DNA from: JAIVJG01 sp964236735
Lineage (GTDB): Bacteria; Acidobacteriota; Blastocatellia; Pyrinomonadales; Pyrinomonadaceae
Direction of reading: 5' to 3'
Assembly (NCBI GenBank): GCA_964236735.1
Contig: CAXSFM010000021.1
Location: 12,864 to 76,863 of the forward strand
Length of the DNA: 64,000 bases
Positions 33,936-42,935 of this stretch are shown here, piece by piece. The notes beneath the pieces were generated by a model that was given only the letters and a program-made list of their open reading frames with translations, ran no database searches and was not told where the DNA came from. Positions within the stretch are counted from its first letter, which is position 1; each line of letters opens with the position of its first letter. Both the position numbers and the translations under genes were made by a program.

Positions 33936-34113
33936 CTTGCTCGCCGACCTCGCTTGAAAAATTACCTTCGCGCAAAAGAAAAAGTGGGCGCGAACCCACC
34001 GGACAGCCCCAACGCGCTCCGTGTAAGAGGCGGATTATACGGTAACGACGGAAGTGAGGCAAGCCAAGCGAGGAAAGGGTTGTATCTTGTAGTTGGATTC
34101 AGGAAAATTTAAA

Positions 34114-34135
34114 GGGCGGGAGACATCTCCCGCCC
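34114..34135. terminator. Bidirectional intrinsic terminator
   Basis: GGGCGGGA and its complement form a perfect 8-bp stem with a 6-base loop. A T-run follows on the plus strand, and TTTAAATTTT follows on the minus strand, where it would end transcripts from the tRNA-like gene. Confidence 0.75.
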
Positions 34136-34146
34136 CTTTTTTATTA

Positions 34147-34217
34147 TTCCGTAGGCGGGGCTCGAACCCGCTTTTCTGAGTTGCAAACTCAGCGTCCTAC
34201 CCATAGACGACAACGCC
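34147..34217 (-). tRNA. Atypical tRNA-like gene, anticodon TGC (Ala-type loop), mismatched acceptor stem
   Basis: On the minus strand the D-arm region (TCGTCTATGGGTAGGAC), a 5-bp anticodon stem (CTGAG/CTCAG) with loop TTTGCAA, and a T-arm (GCGGG-TTCGAGC-CCCGC) are all present. The loop gives anticodon TGC, normally alanine. The acceptor halves GGCGTTG and CTACGGA pair at only four of seven positions, there is no G3-U70 identity pair, the variable loop is short and no CCA is encoded. The D-arm resembles Gln/Glu tRNAs. It is either a decayed tRNA gene or an unusual one. A terminator follows on the same strand. Confidence 0.6.
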
Positions 34218-34314
34218 ACATAATGGCTATTAATTATTCATAAACTGTACCACGAGTGGGACAAGTTGTCAAGTGTGCCACGATCTTCTCGAAGCCCTTG
34301 GCTTTGACCCTCCA

Positions 34315-34761
34315 CTACGCCAGCTTTTGCTTGACGATTTCGCTGACCGTGCGCCCGTCGGCGTTGCGTCCGGCGAGACGAGCTTGCGCGGCTTTCATCA
34401 CCGCGCCCATCTCTTTCATCGTCGTTGCGCCGAGTTCGGCGACGGCGGCGGAGACGGCCTGCTCGATCTCTTCGCGCGAAGCGGCCTGTGGCAGATATTC
34501 TTCAATGACGGCGATCTCATCGCGCTCTTTCGCGGCCAACTCCTCGCGCCCGGCCTTCTCGTATTGCTCAATCGAGTCGCGCCGTTGCTTGACGAGCGTT
34601 TGGAGCAACTTCGTCAACTCTTCATCGCTCAACTCGCCGCCCTTCTCGATCTCGCGATTCATAAATGCGGCCTTCGCCATTCGCAGTGTGGAGAGACGTG
34701 CGGCGTCCTTCGACTTCATCGCGGCGGTCATGTCCGTGACGATGCGTTCTTTAAGTGTCAT
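34315..34761 (-). CDS. GatB/YqeY domain-containing protein
   Basis: This 148-residue helical protein is a stand-alone YqeY. It begins with MTLKERIVTDMTAAMKSKDA and has the conserved LSDEELTKLLQTLVKQRRDS and the AELGATTMKEMGAVMKAA segment that resembles the tail domain of GatB. Such proteins may bind tRNA or assist amidotransferase-type reactions, but their role is not settled. It follows uvrA on the minus strand. Its ATG comes six bases after one arm of an iterated-word element, without a Shine-Dalgarno sequence. Confidence 0.9.
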   Translation of the reverse strand: MTLKERIVTDMTAAMKSKDAARLSTLRMAKAAFMNREIEKGGELSDEELTKLLQTLVKQRRDSIEQYEKAGREELAAKERDEIAVIEEYLPQAASREEIEQAVSAAVAELGATTMKEMGAVMKAAQARLAGRNADGRTVSEIVKQKLA

Positions 34762-34764
34762 GGC

Positions 34765-34945
34765 AATAGCGGTCAGCAGTCAGCAATCAGCTTACAATCG
34801 CCGGGGCGCTGCCTGTGTTTTCCTTTCGATCAATATTGTGGCACTTTTTTTGAATCTTTGCTGATTTAACTTCACATTGCCGGCGATAACGCTCCGTCAG
34901 GCTTTTTGCTGACTGCTAACCGCTAACCGCTGACCGCTCTTTGCC
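34765..34945. repeat. Iterated-word arms, CAGTCAGC family, flanking the uvrA-yqeY gap
   Basis: The words GCGGTCAGCAGTCAGCAATC (34768-34790) and the complementary GCTGACTGCTAACCGCTAAC (34908-34940) face each other across about 115 bases of gene-free DNA. The right arm encodes the last residues of UvrA (RLAVSSQQKA). The same words occur at 48285-48362. Confidence 0.7.
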
Positions 34946-37806
34946 TGTGCGTTCGAGCGCGCGAGATGCGCTTTAAGGAAGCGTCCGGTGTGCGACTTCT
35001 TGGCGGCCATGATTTGTTCGGGCGTGCCTTCGGCGACAACCTGTCCGCCCATGATGCCGCCTTCGGGGCCGAGGTCTATCACGTAGTCGGCGGTCTTGAT
35101 GACATCGAGATTGTGTTCGATGACGAGGAGCGAGCCGCCCGCTTCGATGAGCGTGCGGAAGGCCGCGAGCAGTTTGTTGATGTCGTCGAAGTGAAGGCCG
35201 GTCGTTGGCTCGTCGAAGATGAAAAGCGTCTTCGCGCCCGCGCGTTTCGAGAGATGCGCGGCGAGTTTGACGCGCTGCGCTTCGCCGCCGGAGAGCGTCG
35301 TCGCCGATTGGCCGAGACGTAAATATCCGAGTCCCACTTCATCGAGGACGCGCAGGCGATTGGCGATTTTGTTGACATCGCGGAAAAAGCTGATGGCTTC
35401 GCGCACTGTCATGTGCAGCACGTCGTTGATGTTCTTGCCGCGATAACGCACGTCGAGAATTTGCTGTTTGAAGCGCGTGCCCTTGCATTCTTCGCAGACG
35501 AGTTCCACGTCGGCGAGAAACTGCATCTCGACCGTCACCGTGCCGTCGCCCTCGCACACATCGCAGCGCCCGCCGGGCACATTGAAGGAGAAGTGCGACG
35601 GGTCGAAGCCTTTCGCTTGAGCCTCGCGCGTCTGCGAGAAGACTTCGCGGATCGCGTCATAGACTTTGATGTACGTGACCGGGTTCGAGCGCGGCGTGCG
35701 ACCGATGGGCGATTGATCCACGAGTATCACATCGTCCACCTGCTGCGCGCCTTCGAGTTTCTGGAACGCGCCGACGTGACCCTGCCATTCGCCGCGCGCC
35801 TTTTTGATGCCGGCGTAAATCACGTCATGGACGAGCGTTGACTTGCCCGAACCGCTCACGCCCGTGATGACCGTGAGCATCTCAAGCGGGATTTCAACGT
35901 CAATGTTTTTTAAGTTGTGCTCGCTCGCGCCGCGCACGGTGAGCATCTTCTTCTTTCCCGTCCGACGATGTTTCGGCTCTTTGATTTCAACTTCGCCGCG
36001 CAAGTATTTGCCGGTCAGCGTGCCGGAATCTTTGAGCAAGCCTTTGAAGTCGCCTTCGTAGATGACGCGCCCGCCGAGTTCACCAGCCGCCGGGCCGATG
36101 TCGAGAATGTAGTCGGCGGCGCGCATCATTTCTTCGTCGTGCTCGACGACGAGGACGGTGTTGCCGATGTCGCGCAGATTTTGCAGGAGCTTGATGAGAC
36201 GCTCGCTGTCGCGCGGGTGCAGTCCGATGCTTGGCTCGTCCAAAACGTAGAGCGCGCCGACGAGCGACGAGCCGAGATTGGTCGCGAGTTGAATGCGTTG
36301 CGCTTCGCCGCCGGATAGCGTCGAGGCGAGACGCGCGAGCGTCAGGTAGTCGAGTCCCACGTCAACGAGGAAGCGGAGGCGTCGTCGCACCTCGAAAAGA
36401 ACTTTGTCGGCAATCGCGGCCTGCTCGGTCGTCAGTTGCAGTTCGTCGAAGAAGCGCGCGGCCTCTTTAATGGAGAGCGCGCAGACGGCGGGAAGCGTCG
36501 AGCCTCCGACGAGCACGTCGCGCGCTTCTTGTCTCAGACGCCCGCCGCCGCAATCGGGACACAGAGTATAGCCGCGATACTTCGAGAGAAAGACGCGGAC
36601 GTGCAGTTTATATTTTTTCGTCTCCAGCCAGTCGAAGAAGCCGCGCACGCCGCTCCAGTTGCCTTTGCCTTCGACGATGGCGCGTTGCTGCGGGGGCGAA
36701 AGTTCCTGATAGGGCACGTCCAGCGGGATGCTTTCCTGTTTGCAGAAACGTTTCAACTCCGTGCGCGCCCATTCGTGCTGCGGTTTCGTCCAGGGTTCAA
36801 TCGCGCCCTCGTTGAGCGTGAGTTGCGGGTTCGGGATGACGAGATCAATGTCGAGGCCGATGGTGTTGCCGAAGCCCTGACAGGTCGGGCACGCGCCGAA
36901 CGGATTGTTGAAGCTGAAGAGACGCGGTTCGGGTTGCGCGTAAATCGTGCCGTCGTACTTACACTCGAAGCGTTCGGAAAAATAAAGTTGACGCGGCTCG
37001 TCTTCGGCGCTTCTGACGATGGCCGTGCCGTGCCCTTCGATAAAGCACGTCTCGAAGGAATCAACGAGCCGCTCGCGCACACTTGTGTTAGCGACGAGGC
37101 GGTCAACGAGAACATAAACCTCTGCAAAATCGGCGCGCGTGAAATCATCGGGCGAGCGCAGTTCAATGACTTCGCCTTTGCTATAGAGACGTGTGAAGCC
37201 GCGCTGCATCAAGCTCATAATATGAGCCGTGACGGCGCGCGCGTCTTGCGTGGCGGTCGTCGTCGCTGATTTAACTTTTTTCTTGGACGACTTCTTTTTT
37301 CCGTCGTCGTTTGTCTCCGCGCGCATTCCGGCCTGCGCGGGGAAGAGGACGTAAAAGCGCGTGCCTTCGGCGAGCGTGTCGAGCGTCTCCTGCGCCGATG
37401 ATTCGGGCGAATCGTGATGCACTTCGCGCCCGCAGACGCGGCAGTAAGTGATGCCAACGCGCGCGTAGAGGAGTCGCAGATAGTCGTAAACTTCCGTCTG
37501 CGTCCCGACGGTCGAGCGCGGGTTGCGCGTCGAGTTTTTCTGGCGGATGGCGATGGCAGGCGGAATGCCGAGCACTTCGTCCACGTCCGGCTTGTCCATT
37601 CGTTCGAGGAATTGGCGCGCGTATGCCGAGAGAGATTCGACGTAACGGCGTTGCCCTTCGGCGTAGAGCGTGTCGAAGGCGAGCGACGATTTGCCGGAGC
37701 CGCTCACGCCCGTCACGACGGTCAGTTTTTCGATAGGAATATCGAATGAAATGTTCTTCAGATTGTTGACGCGCGCCCCGCGCACGGTGATGGCTTGTAA
37801 TGTCAT
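34897..37806 (-). CDS. uvrA: Excinuclease ABC subunit UvrA
   Basis: This 969-residue protein is the damage-recognition ATPase of nucleotide excision repair, acting with UvrB. It has two ABC ATPase modules: Walker A GVSGSGKSSLAFDTLYAEG near residue 31 and GVSGSGKSTLVHDV near 655. The zinc-binding CPDCGGGRLRQEA and CDVCEGDGTVTVEM motifs and both LSGGEAQR signatures are present. A short Lys/Ser/Thr-rich insertion lies near residue 170. The C-terminal 14 residues are encoded by an iterated-word element and are probably not conserved. uvrB is not in the window. Confidence 0.97.
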   Translation of the reverse strand: MTLQAITVRGARVNNLKNISFDIPIEKLTVVTGVSGSGKSSLAFDTLYAEGQRRYVESLSAYARQFLERMDKPDVDEVLGIPPAIAIRQKNSTRNPRSTVGTQTEVYDYLRLLYARVGITYCRVCGREVHHDSPESSAQETLDTLAEGTRFYVLFPAQAGMRAETNDDGKKKSSKKKVKSATTTATQDARAVTAHIMSLMQRGFTRLYSKGEVIELRSPDDFTRADFAEVYVLVDRLVANTSVRERLVDSFETCFIEGHGTAIVRSAEDEPRQLYFSERFECKYDGTIYAQPEPRLFSFNNPFGACPTCQGFGNTIGLDIDLVIPNPQLTLNEGAIEPWTKPQHEWARTELKRFCKQESIPLDVPYQELSPPQQRAIVEGKGNWSGVRGFFDWLETKKYKLHVRVFLSKYRGYTLCPDCGGGRLRQEARDVLVGGSTLPAVCALSIKEAARFFDELQLTTEQAAIADKVLFEVRRRLRFLVDVGLDYLTLARLASTLSGGEAQRIQLATNLGSSLVGALYVLDEPSIGLHPRDSERLIKLLQNLRDIGNTVLVVEHDEEMMRAADYILDIGPAAGELGGRVIYEGDFKGLLKDSGTLTGKYLRGEVEIKEPKHRRTGKKKMLTVRGASEHNLKNIDVEIPLEMLTVITGVSGSGKSTLVHDVIYAGIKKARGEWQGHVGAFQKLEGAQQVDDVILVDQSPIGRTPRSNPVTYIKVYDAIREVFSQTREAQAKGFDPSHFSFNVPGGRCDVCEGDGTVTVEMQFLADVELVCEECKGTRFKQQILDVRYRGKNINDVLHMTVREAISFFRDVNKIANRLRVLDEVGLGYLRLGQSATTLSGGEAQRVKLAAHLSKRAGAKTLFIFDEPTTGLHFDDINKLLAAFRTLIEAGGSLLVIEHNLDVIKTADYVIDLGPEGGIMGGQVVAEGTPEQIMAAKKSHTGRFLKAHLARSNAQAKSGQRLAVSSQQKA

Positions 37807-37903
37807 GCTGGATTAAATGGTCGCGGACACGCACAGTGGACAATTTGGCGACACGACGAACTGCTTATGATAACCCGAACCGGGACGGAGTTGAAGCGGC
37901 GGG

Positions 37904-37944
37904 AGAAGGCAAAAGTAAAAAGGCAAAAGGTAAAAGTGAGAAGG
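37904..37944. repeat. Iterated-word element, GGCAAAAGTAAAA family (single arm)
   Basis: AAGGCAAAAGTAAAAAGGCA-type words, like those at 26586-26640, lie between uvrA and the preceding hypothetical gene. No complementary arm is found close by. Confidence 0.6.
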
Positions 37945-37983
37945 GCGGATGGGTGTGGATTTCGTGAGCTTGGGCGAAGGTTT

Positions 37984-38352
37984 TTACCAGCGCGTGTCGT
38001 AACGCGCGAAGCCAGCGCGCCATTGTCCTTCGCCGAGGATGGGGAGCGCGCTGTTGTCGTCGTCGTGTGTCAGCGGGGCGTTGGCGGGTCGTCGGACGCG
38101 GTAGGTGTGGCCGGAGGGCGAGCCGACCGAGAGTGTGACGTTCTCGTCCGTGACGAATGAGACGCAGGCGACGCGCCAGTCTTTGCGGCATCGAAGAATG
38201 AGACGCGCGCCGACGGGCAGAGAGGCAAGCGTCAGGACTGCATCTGCCGTTGCGAAAGTCGTGATTTCTGTTTCGACTTGAGAAGCGGAGAGGCCGTCGG
38301 GCGGAGTGACTTTAGCTCCCGCATCCGGCGGCCTCTCGATTTGTGTACTCAC
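37984..38352 (-). CDS. Hypothetical protein
   Basis: This 122-residue protein has no signal peptide. The middle, from LASLPVGARLILRCRKDWR to GHTYRVRRP, looks like a small beta-barrel reminiscent of PilZ-type or SH3-like folds, but no PilZ RxxxR...D/NxSxxG pattern is convincing. The ends are polar. The gene begins 12 bases after the stop of the M50-like peptidase gene, so they are probably co-transcribed. No function is proposed. Confidence 0.65.
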   Translation of the reverse strand: MSTQIERPPDAGAKVTPPDGLSASQVETEITTFATADAVLTLASLPVGARLILRCRKDWRVACVSFVTDENVTLSVGSPSGHTYRVRRPANAPLTHDDDNSALPILGEGQWRAGFARYDTRW

Positions 38353-38364
38353 AAGCGTTGCGCC

Positions 38365-39150
38365 TTAAACGTTGAGCGGCGAATCTTCAAACGGGAGATC
38401 GGGCTGGCTCGTCGTCCTGTCTTTGGCGACGGCATAAGCGCGCAGGGCCAGCGAGAGAATCACGAACGAGATGGCGATCCAGAAGATCGCCCAGAAGACG
38501 GACGGGATGCCCGTCGCCTGTGACATGTTCATCGCGTCGGTGTGCTCGCCTGAGAAAGCCGAGAGCATAAGCACGTTCTTCAAATCGAAGACGGCTTTGA
38601 GCACGCACTGGACGGCGAGAAAGCCGACGAGAAAGTTCGCCGCGCGTCTCGGTGCAAACCGCGCCGCCGCGAGCAGTCCCGCCGCGATCAATCCGCCGGA
38701 GACGAGCGTGAACGGGCTGAAAGAAAGATTCGAGAGCGGGGCGAGAAAACCGAAGACGAGCGTCAGGCCGATGATGACGACGGCGGAGCCTGCCAGTACG
38801 ACGTGAGCCTTGACGCGGTGGCGCACGAGCCAGAGCAAAAGTGCGCCGAACGAAATCGCGCCGAGATAACCTGCGCTTGAGATAAACAGTTGCGAGAAGA
38901 GTCCGCCCTGCGGCGTCAGTGTCTCGGTCAGTCCGCTCGTGTCAAGCGCGACGCTTAAGGATTGCACTGTGTTGCCGGTCAAGACAGCGGCGAGCGCGTG
39001 GCCGCCTTCGTGGATGAAGGTGACAAAAAGTTGGAATGGATAGGCCACGACCCACGCGAAGGGGACGAACCAGAGAAGGACGCTGAGAGCGGTGGCGAGC
39101 AAGAGCGTGGTCACTTGCGGGCGCGCGTCGGGTGCAAGGTTTAACTTCAT
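38365..39150 (-). CDS. M50B-like integral membrane metallopeptidase
   Basis: This 261-residue protein has about six to seven membrane segments. The HEXXH motif is inside the second helix (FVTFIHEGGHALAAVLTG, His47, Glu48, His51), as in the M50B peptidase-like family of site-2-type proteases. A Gly-rich helix (SSAGYLGAISFGALLLW) follows. Classical site-2 proteases have a late NPDG or DG motif; DLKN at about 200 may play that part. Substrate unknown. It is co-directional with and upstream of the 122-residue hypothetical gene. Confidence 0.8.
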   Translation of the reverse strand: MKLNLAPDARPQVTTLLLATALSVLLWFVPFAWVVAYPFQLFVTFIHEGGHALAAVLTGNTVQSLSVALDTSGLTETLTPQGGLFSQLFISSAGYLGAISFGALLLWLVRHRVKAHVVLAGSAVVIIGLTLVFGFLAPLSNLSFSPFTLVSGGLIAAGLLAAARFAPRRAANFLVGFLAVQCVLKAVFDLKNVLMLSAFSGEHTDAMNMSQATGIPSVFWAIFWIAISFVILSLALRAYAVAKDRTTSQPDLPFEDSPLNV

Positions 39151-39220
39151 TTTTATTTCTCCGCGTGAAAAAGTATTCCGACTTTCTTCGTTGACGTGCC
39201 TATTGTACGACCGGAGCCAC

Positions 39221-39400
39221 GAAAGGCAAAAGTAAAAAGGTCAAAGGCAAAATTAAAGACCAGTCAAGACAGCCTTTTTCTTCAACCCTTAAATCGAAAA
39301 ACTTTTGCACACTTGCTTAAAAGGCAAAAGTTTCAAGACAGAAAGGTAAACGTTAGAGCCGGGCGGAGAGTTCCTCTCAAATACTTTTACCTTTTGCCTT

Positions 39401-39405
<5 letters not shown>
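39221..39405. repeat. Iterated-word element, GGCAAAAGTAAAA family with complementary arm
   Basis: Left words (AGGCAAAAGTAAAAAGGTCA, then AAAGGCAAAATTAAAG) and a right arm (ACTTTTACCTTTTGCCTTTC, 39380-39403) are complementary and enclose about 120 bases without a gene. It separates the M50-like gene from moaC. Confidence 0.65.
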
Positions 39406-39874
<469 letters not shown>

Positions 39875-40031
39875 AGACGTAGAAGTAAAACGTAGTTCGT
39901 GCGCGGTGGCAAGAGTGCGCGCGCGTTCAGTGCGAAAGGAAATTTTTAGGCAAATAACAATCCGCGCGGATGGAGCGTCGCGTATATCAATTGAAAGCGA
40001 AACAATCCAACACAGAGAGAGGTTCAGAAAA

Positions 40032-40628
40032 TTGAAAAAGACATTCTTTTTATCGTTGATGGCAGTTGTCATGCTTGGCGTCTTCGCCGTCTCGGGTCAG
40101 GCTCAGATGGGCGCGAAGGACGACAAGATGGCGTCGAAGACAGGCAATCCGATGGTGGGCGGCGCGGCGATGTACAAAACTAAAAACATCGTCGAGAACG
40201 CCATGAACTCCGCAGATCACACGACGCTCGTCGCCGCCGTGAAGGCCGCCGGGCTGGTTGACACTTTGATGGGCAAGGGGCCGTTCACGGTCTTCGCTCC
40301 GACCAACGCAGCGTTCGATAAGCTTCCCGCCGGCACGGTTGAAATGCTGCTCAAGCCGGAAAACAAAGCCATGCTGACGAAAATCCTGACCTACCACGTC
40401 GTGGCGGGCAAGATGGACTCGAAAGCGATAGCGAAGGCGATCAAGGCCGGTCACGGCACAGCATCATTCAAGACCGTCAGCGGTGGCACGTTGAAGGCGA
40501 TGATGCAGGGCAACTCGCTCGTGCTGACGGATGAGAAGGGCGGCACTTCGACCGTCACCATCGCGGACGTGTATCAATCCAACGGCGTTATCCACTCGGT
40601 TGACACAGTGCTGATGCCGGGCATGTAA
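40032..40628 (+). CDS. Secreted fasciclin (FAS1) domain protein
   Basis: The protein has 198 residues from a TTG start preceded by AGAGAGG nine bases upstream. A signal peptide ends near residue 24 (SGQAQ). One FAS1 domain covers about 55-195: the H1 motif TVFAPTNAAFDKLPAG, LTYHVVAGKM and the final H2-like NGVIHSVDTVLMPG. FAS1 proteins act in adhesion at the cell surface. It is divergent from moaC and ends at a strong terminator. The longer open frame running upstream overlaps moaC and is not used. Confidence 0.9.
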   Translation: MKKTFFLSLMAVVMLGVFAVSGQAQMGAKDDKMASKTGNPMVGGAAMYKTKNIVENAMNSADHTTLVAAVKAAGLVDTLMGKGPFTVFAPTNAAFDKLPAGTVEMLLKPENKAMLTKILTYHVVAGKMDSKAIAKAIKAGHGTASFKTVSGGTLKAMMQGNSLVLTDEKGGTSTVTIADVYQSNGVIHSVDTVLMPGM

Positions 40629-40675
40629 GCATTTGACGACGAGGCGACTCCACAGCGTCGCTCCTTACGTCAGCA

Positions 40676-40710
40676 AGAGGGCGTCACCGTAAATTATGGT
40701 GACGCCCTCT
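40676..40710 (+). terminator. Intrinsic terminator after the fasciclin gene
   Basis: AGAGGGCGTCACC and its complement form a perfect 13-bp stem with a 9-base loop, followed by TTGTGTG. It lies about 50 bases after the stop codon. Confidence 0.85.
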
Positions 40711-40851
40711 TTGTGTGCATGCAACGTCGAAAAACTTAACGCAGTTTTGACCGTAGCGGCAGGCCAGGAAATTTATCTGTGTTGGACTTCTCGCACAAAC
40801 AGATTTATAGCAAATTGCAATGGCATGTGGCCTCTGGCGCAGGGTCTTTAA

Positions 40852-40923
40852 TCAGTACCGCGAGCGGTAGCGAGCGGGTCTGCTCACTTAGGATGACCCG
40901 CTCGCTACCGCTCGCGGTACTGA
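40852..40923. repeat. REP-like palindromic element, copy 2
   Basis: Two perfect 29-bp arms (TCAGTACCGCGAGCGGTAGC..., continuing GAGCGGGTC) enclose a 14-base loop. Core and ends match copy 1 at 22986-23061. Bases outside the arms also correspond when one copy is inverted: CCCTGCGCCA lies next to an arm in both. The mobile or amplified unit is therefore longer than the palindrome. It lies between the fasciclin terminator and moeA. Confidence 0.88.
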
Positions 40924-40961
40924 CGGAGTTCACACCCAATTGCAAACGCGCTGAAATTCGC

Positions 40962-42185
40962 TCACGGAAGGCGCACGACGCTGACGACGCTGCCGGCTTC
41001 CGCCGTCTTGATTCCGGCGGGAATGATGACGAGCGCAGTCGCACGCGCGAAGGCGACGAAGTCGGACGAGCCGCCCCATTTCAAAATCTCCGCGACCTGC
41101 CGTCCACTCTCATCCGTGCGTAAAATGGCGGGCAGGTAACTCGTCCTTTCCAACGCGCCTTTGGCGGAATGCGCGAGTACGGCGCGTTCTTCGACGAGTG
41201 CGGGCGTCGCGTCATTCTGCATGGCGCGCAGAGCCGTCCGCGCGAAGAGATTGAAAGTGACCGAGACGGAGACCGGATTGCCGGGCAGACCGAAGACGAG
41301 CGTTCCTACTTTCTCGTTCGCGCCGGGAAGACGCGCGAAGACTGTCGGCTTGCCGGGACGCAGTGCGACGCGCTCGAAAAATATTTCCGCGCCGAGCGCG
41401 CGCAGCGCCGGCTTCGTGAAATCATAGACGCCCATCGAAACGCCGCCCGACAAAACGAGCACGTCCGCGCGCGTCGCGGCCTCTGCTATCGCTTGTTGTA
41501 AAAGTTCCGGCTCGTCGCCCGCGAACGGCAGACGCTCGACGATTGCGCCCGCGAGTTGCGCGTAGGCGGCGAGCGAATAACTGTTCGAGTCGCGAATCTG
41601 ATCCGCGCCGGGCTGCTCATTGACACCGACAAGTTCCGTTCCCGTCGCCAGCACCGCGACGCGCGGCAACTTATAGACACACGCGCGCGCGCGTCCGAAA
41701 GACGCGAGCACCGCCGTCCGCGCGGCGTTGATTTCCTCGCCCGCGCGCAAGACCGTCGCGCCCGCGCTGACCTCGCTCGCGCGCTTGACGTAGAACTGTC
41801 CCGGTGTCGTCGCGCGTTCGATTTCCACGGATGCGCCGCCGTCAAGCTCGCGCGTCAACTCGACTTGTTGCACGCTGTCCGCGCCGGCGGGCATCGGCGC
41901 GCCGGTCATAATTCGCACGGCCTCGCCCGCTTGCAACGTCCCGCGCCAGCCGCGACCCGCCGCCGCTTCGCCGACGATGCGGAGGCGCGCGGGCGGGTTA
42001 CTTAAATCTTCCGCGCGCACCGCGTAGCCGTCCATCTGCGCGCGGTCAAACGGCGGTAGGTCGCAGTCCGCCGACACGTCTTCGGCGAGCAGGCGACCGA
42101 GCGCGTCATCCAGATTTACCTCTTCGGGTTGAAGCGGCTTCGACTGCTCTCGAACGATGCCGATGGCTTCCGAGATTTGAATCAT
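40962..42185 (-). CDS. moeA: Molybdopterin molybdotransferase MoeA
   Basis: The protein has 407 residues from the ATG at 42185; a possible start seven codons upstream cannot be excluded. MoeA inserts molybdate into adenylated molybdopterin. Visible signatures are LPPFDRAQMDGYAVRAED, GEAVRIMTGAPMPAGAD, LVLSGGVSMGVYDFTKPAL and FGLPGNPVSVSVTFN. The C-terminal domain IV is present. Together with moaC nearby this shows that the host makes molybdenum cofactor; the rest of the pathway is outside the window. Confidence 0.95.
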   Translation of the reverse strand: MIQISEAIGIVREQSKPLQPEEVNLDDALGRLLAEDVSADCDLPPFDRAQMDGYAVRAEDLSNPPARLRIVGEAAAGRGWRGTLQAGEAVRIMTGAPMPAGADSVQQVELTRELDGGASVEIERATTPGQFYVKRASEVSAGATVLRAGEEINAARTAVLASFGRARACVYKLPRVAVLATGTELVGVNEQPGADQIRDSNSYSLAAYAQLAGAIVERLPFAGDEPELLQQAIAEAATRADVLVLSGGVSMGVYDFTKPALRALGAEIFFERVALRPGKPTVFARLPGANEKVGTLVFGLPGNPVSVSVTFNLFARTALRAMQNDATPALVEERAVLAHSAKGALERTSYLPAILRTDESGRQVAEILKWGGSSDFVAFARATALVIIPAGIKTAEAGSVVSVVRLP

Positions 42186-42246
42186 GGTTGGAAGTTTAAG
42201 GTTCAAAGCTCAAGCTTGGAAATTGATCGTCATCCGGCCACGACTT

Positions 42247-42648
42247 CTAACCTTTCGTGCATTTCGCGCACCGGCAGCCTTTGGGCTTGATGTGCATGTC
42301 AAAATATTCCGTGCCGTAATCGGATGTAATTTCTTCGCCGGCTTTGATCGTTCTCTTCGACCATATCCAGACACGGTGGCCCGTCACAATCGCTTCGGCA
42401 TTCGGTCTGCACGAGTGATTGATGTAGCGCGCCTTGTTGCTCCGCGCGCTGCCGTCGAGAGACCACTTGGTGTTGACGCCGTAAAAATATTTCCCTGTTT
42501 TTCTCTTCTCCACTTCTTCATTCGAGATGAGTTGGCCGATGTATTCAATCATCCGTTTGCCGGCTGGGATATTCTCTAAGGCGAACAAACCCAAGCCTGT
42601 GACGGTGCGCCTGACGGCGAATTTATTGTCTCTCTTTGTCATGGTCAT
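42247..42648 (-). CDS. SET domain-containing protein-lysine methyltransferase
   Basis: The protein has about 133 residues from the ATG at 42648; an ATG two codons later is equally possible. It is a minimal SET domain: the N-terminal GLGLFALENIPAGKRMIEY, the knot motifs YINHSCRPNAEA and EEITSDYGTEYF, and a post-SET-like cluster CRCAKC. These bind S-adenosylmethionine and the target lysine. SET proteins are mainly eukaryotic but scattered in bacteria, where targets are mostly unknown. No histone-like partner is nearby. The gene stands alone, 62 bases upstream of moeA and on the same strand. Confidence 0.9.
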   Translation of the reverse strand: MTMTKRDNKFAVRRTVTGLGLFALENIPAGKRMIEYIGQLISNEEVEKRKTGKYFYGVNTKWSLDGSARSNKARYINHSCRPNAEAIVTGHRVWIWSKRTIKAGEEITSDYGTEYFDMHIKPKGCRCAKCTKG

Positions 42649-42935
42649 CAAGGCGCACAAGCGTCTGTGAATTTGATGTGCGCGCGGTCACGTTGAAAGA
42701 TTAATCGGATTACGACAGGCTCAGATGCCTGCAAGATAGATACAACGCCGTGGCCTGAAAACACAAACGCATCCTACGCAGAAAAAACTCACTTGTGTTT
42801 TGCCGTATCCTCAGGCTCAGTCGAATGAGAGATACGCTTCCAAGCAAACGTGGATGAGTGCATGTCGGCAGACATCAGTTATGATGGCGAGACATCACGA
42901 ACTTAAAACCGACAAAGTGAAGCGTTGGTAGTTTG

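Noticed and set aside
39875..40072. N-terminal extension of MoaC by 66 residues
   Set aside because: The extension shows no MoaC homology and covers the promoter region of the divergent fasciclin gene. MoaC proteins start at MKKLTHVDEEG-like sequence.
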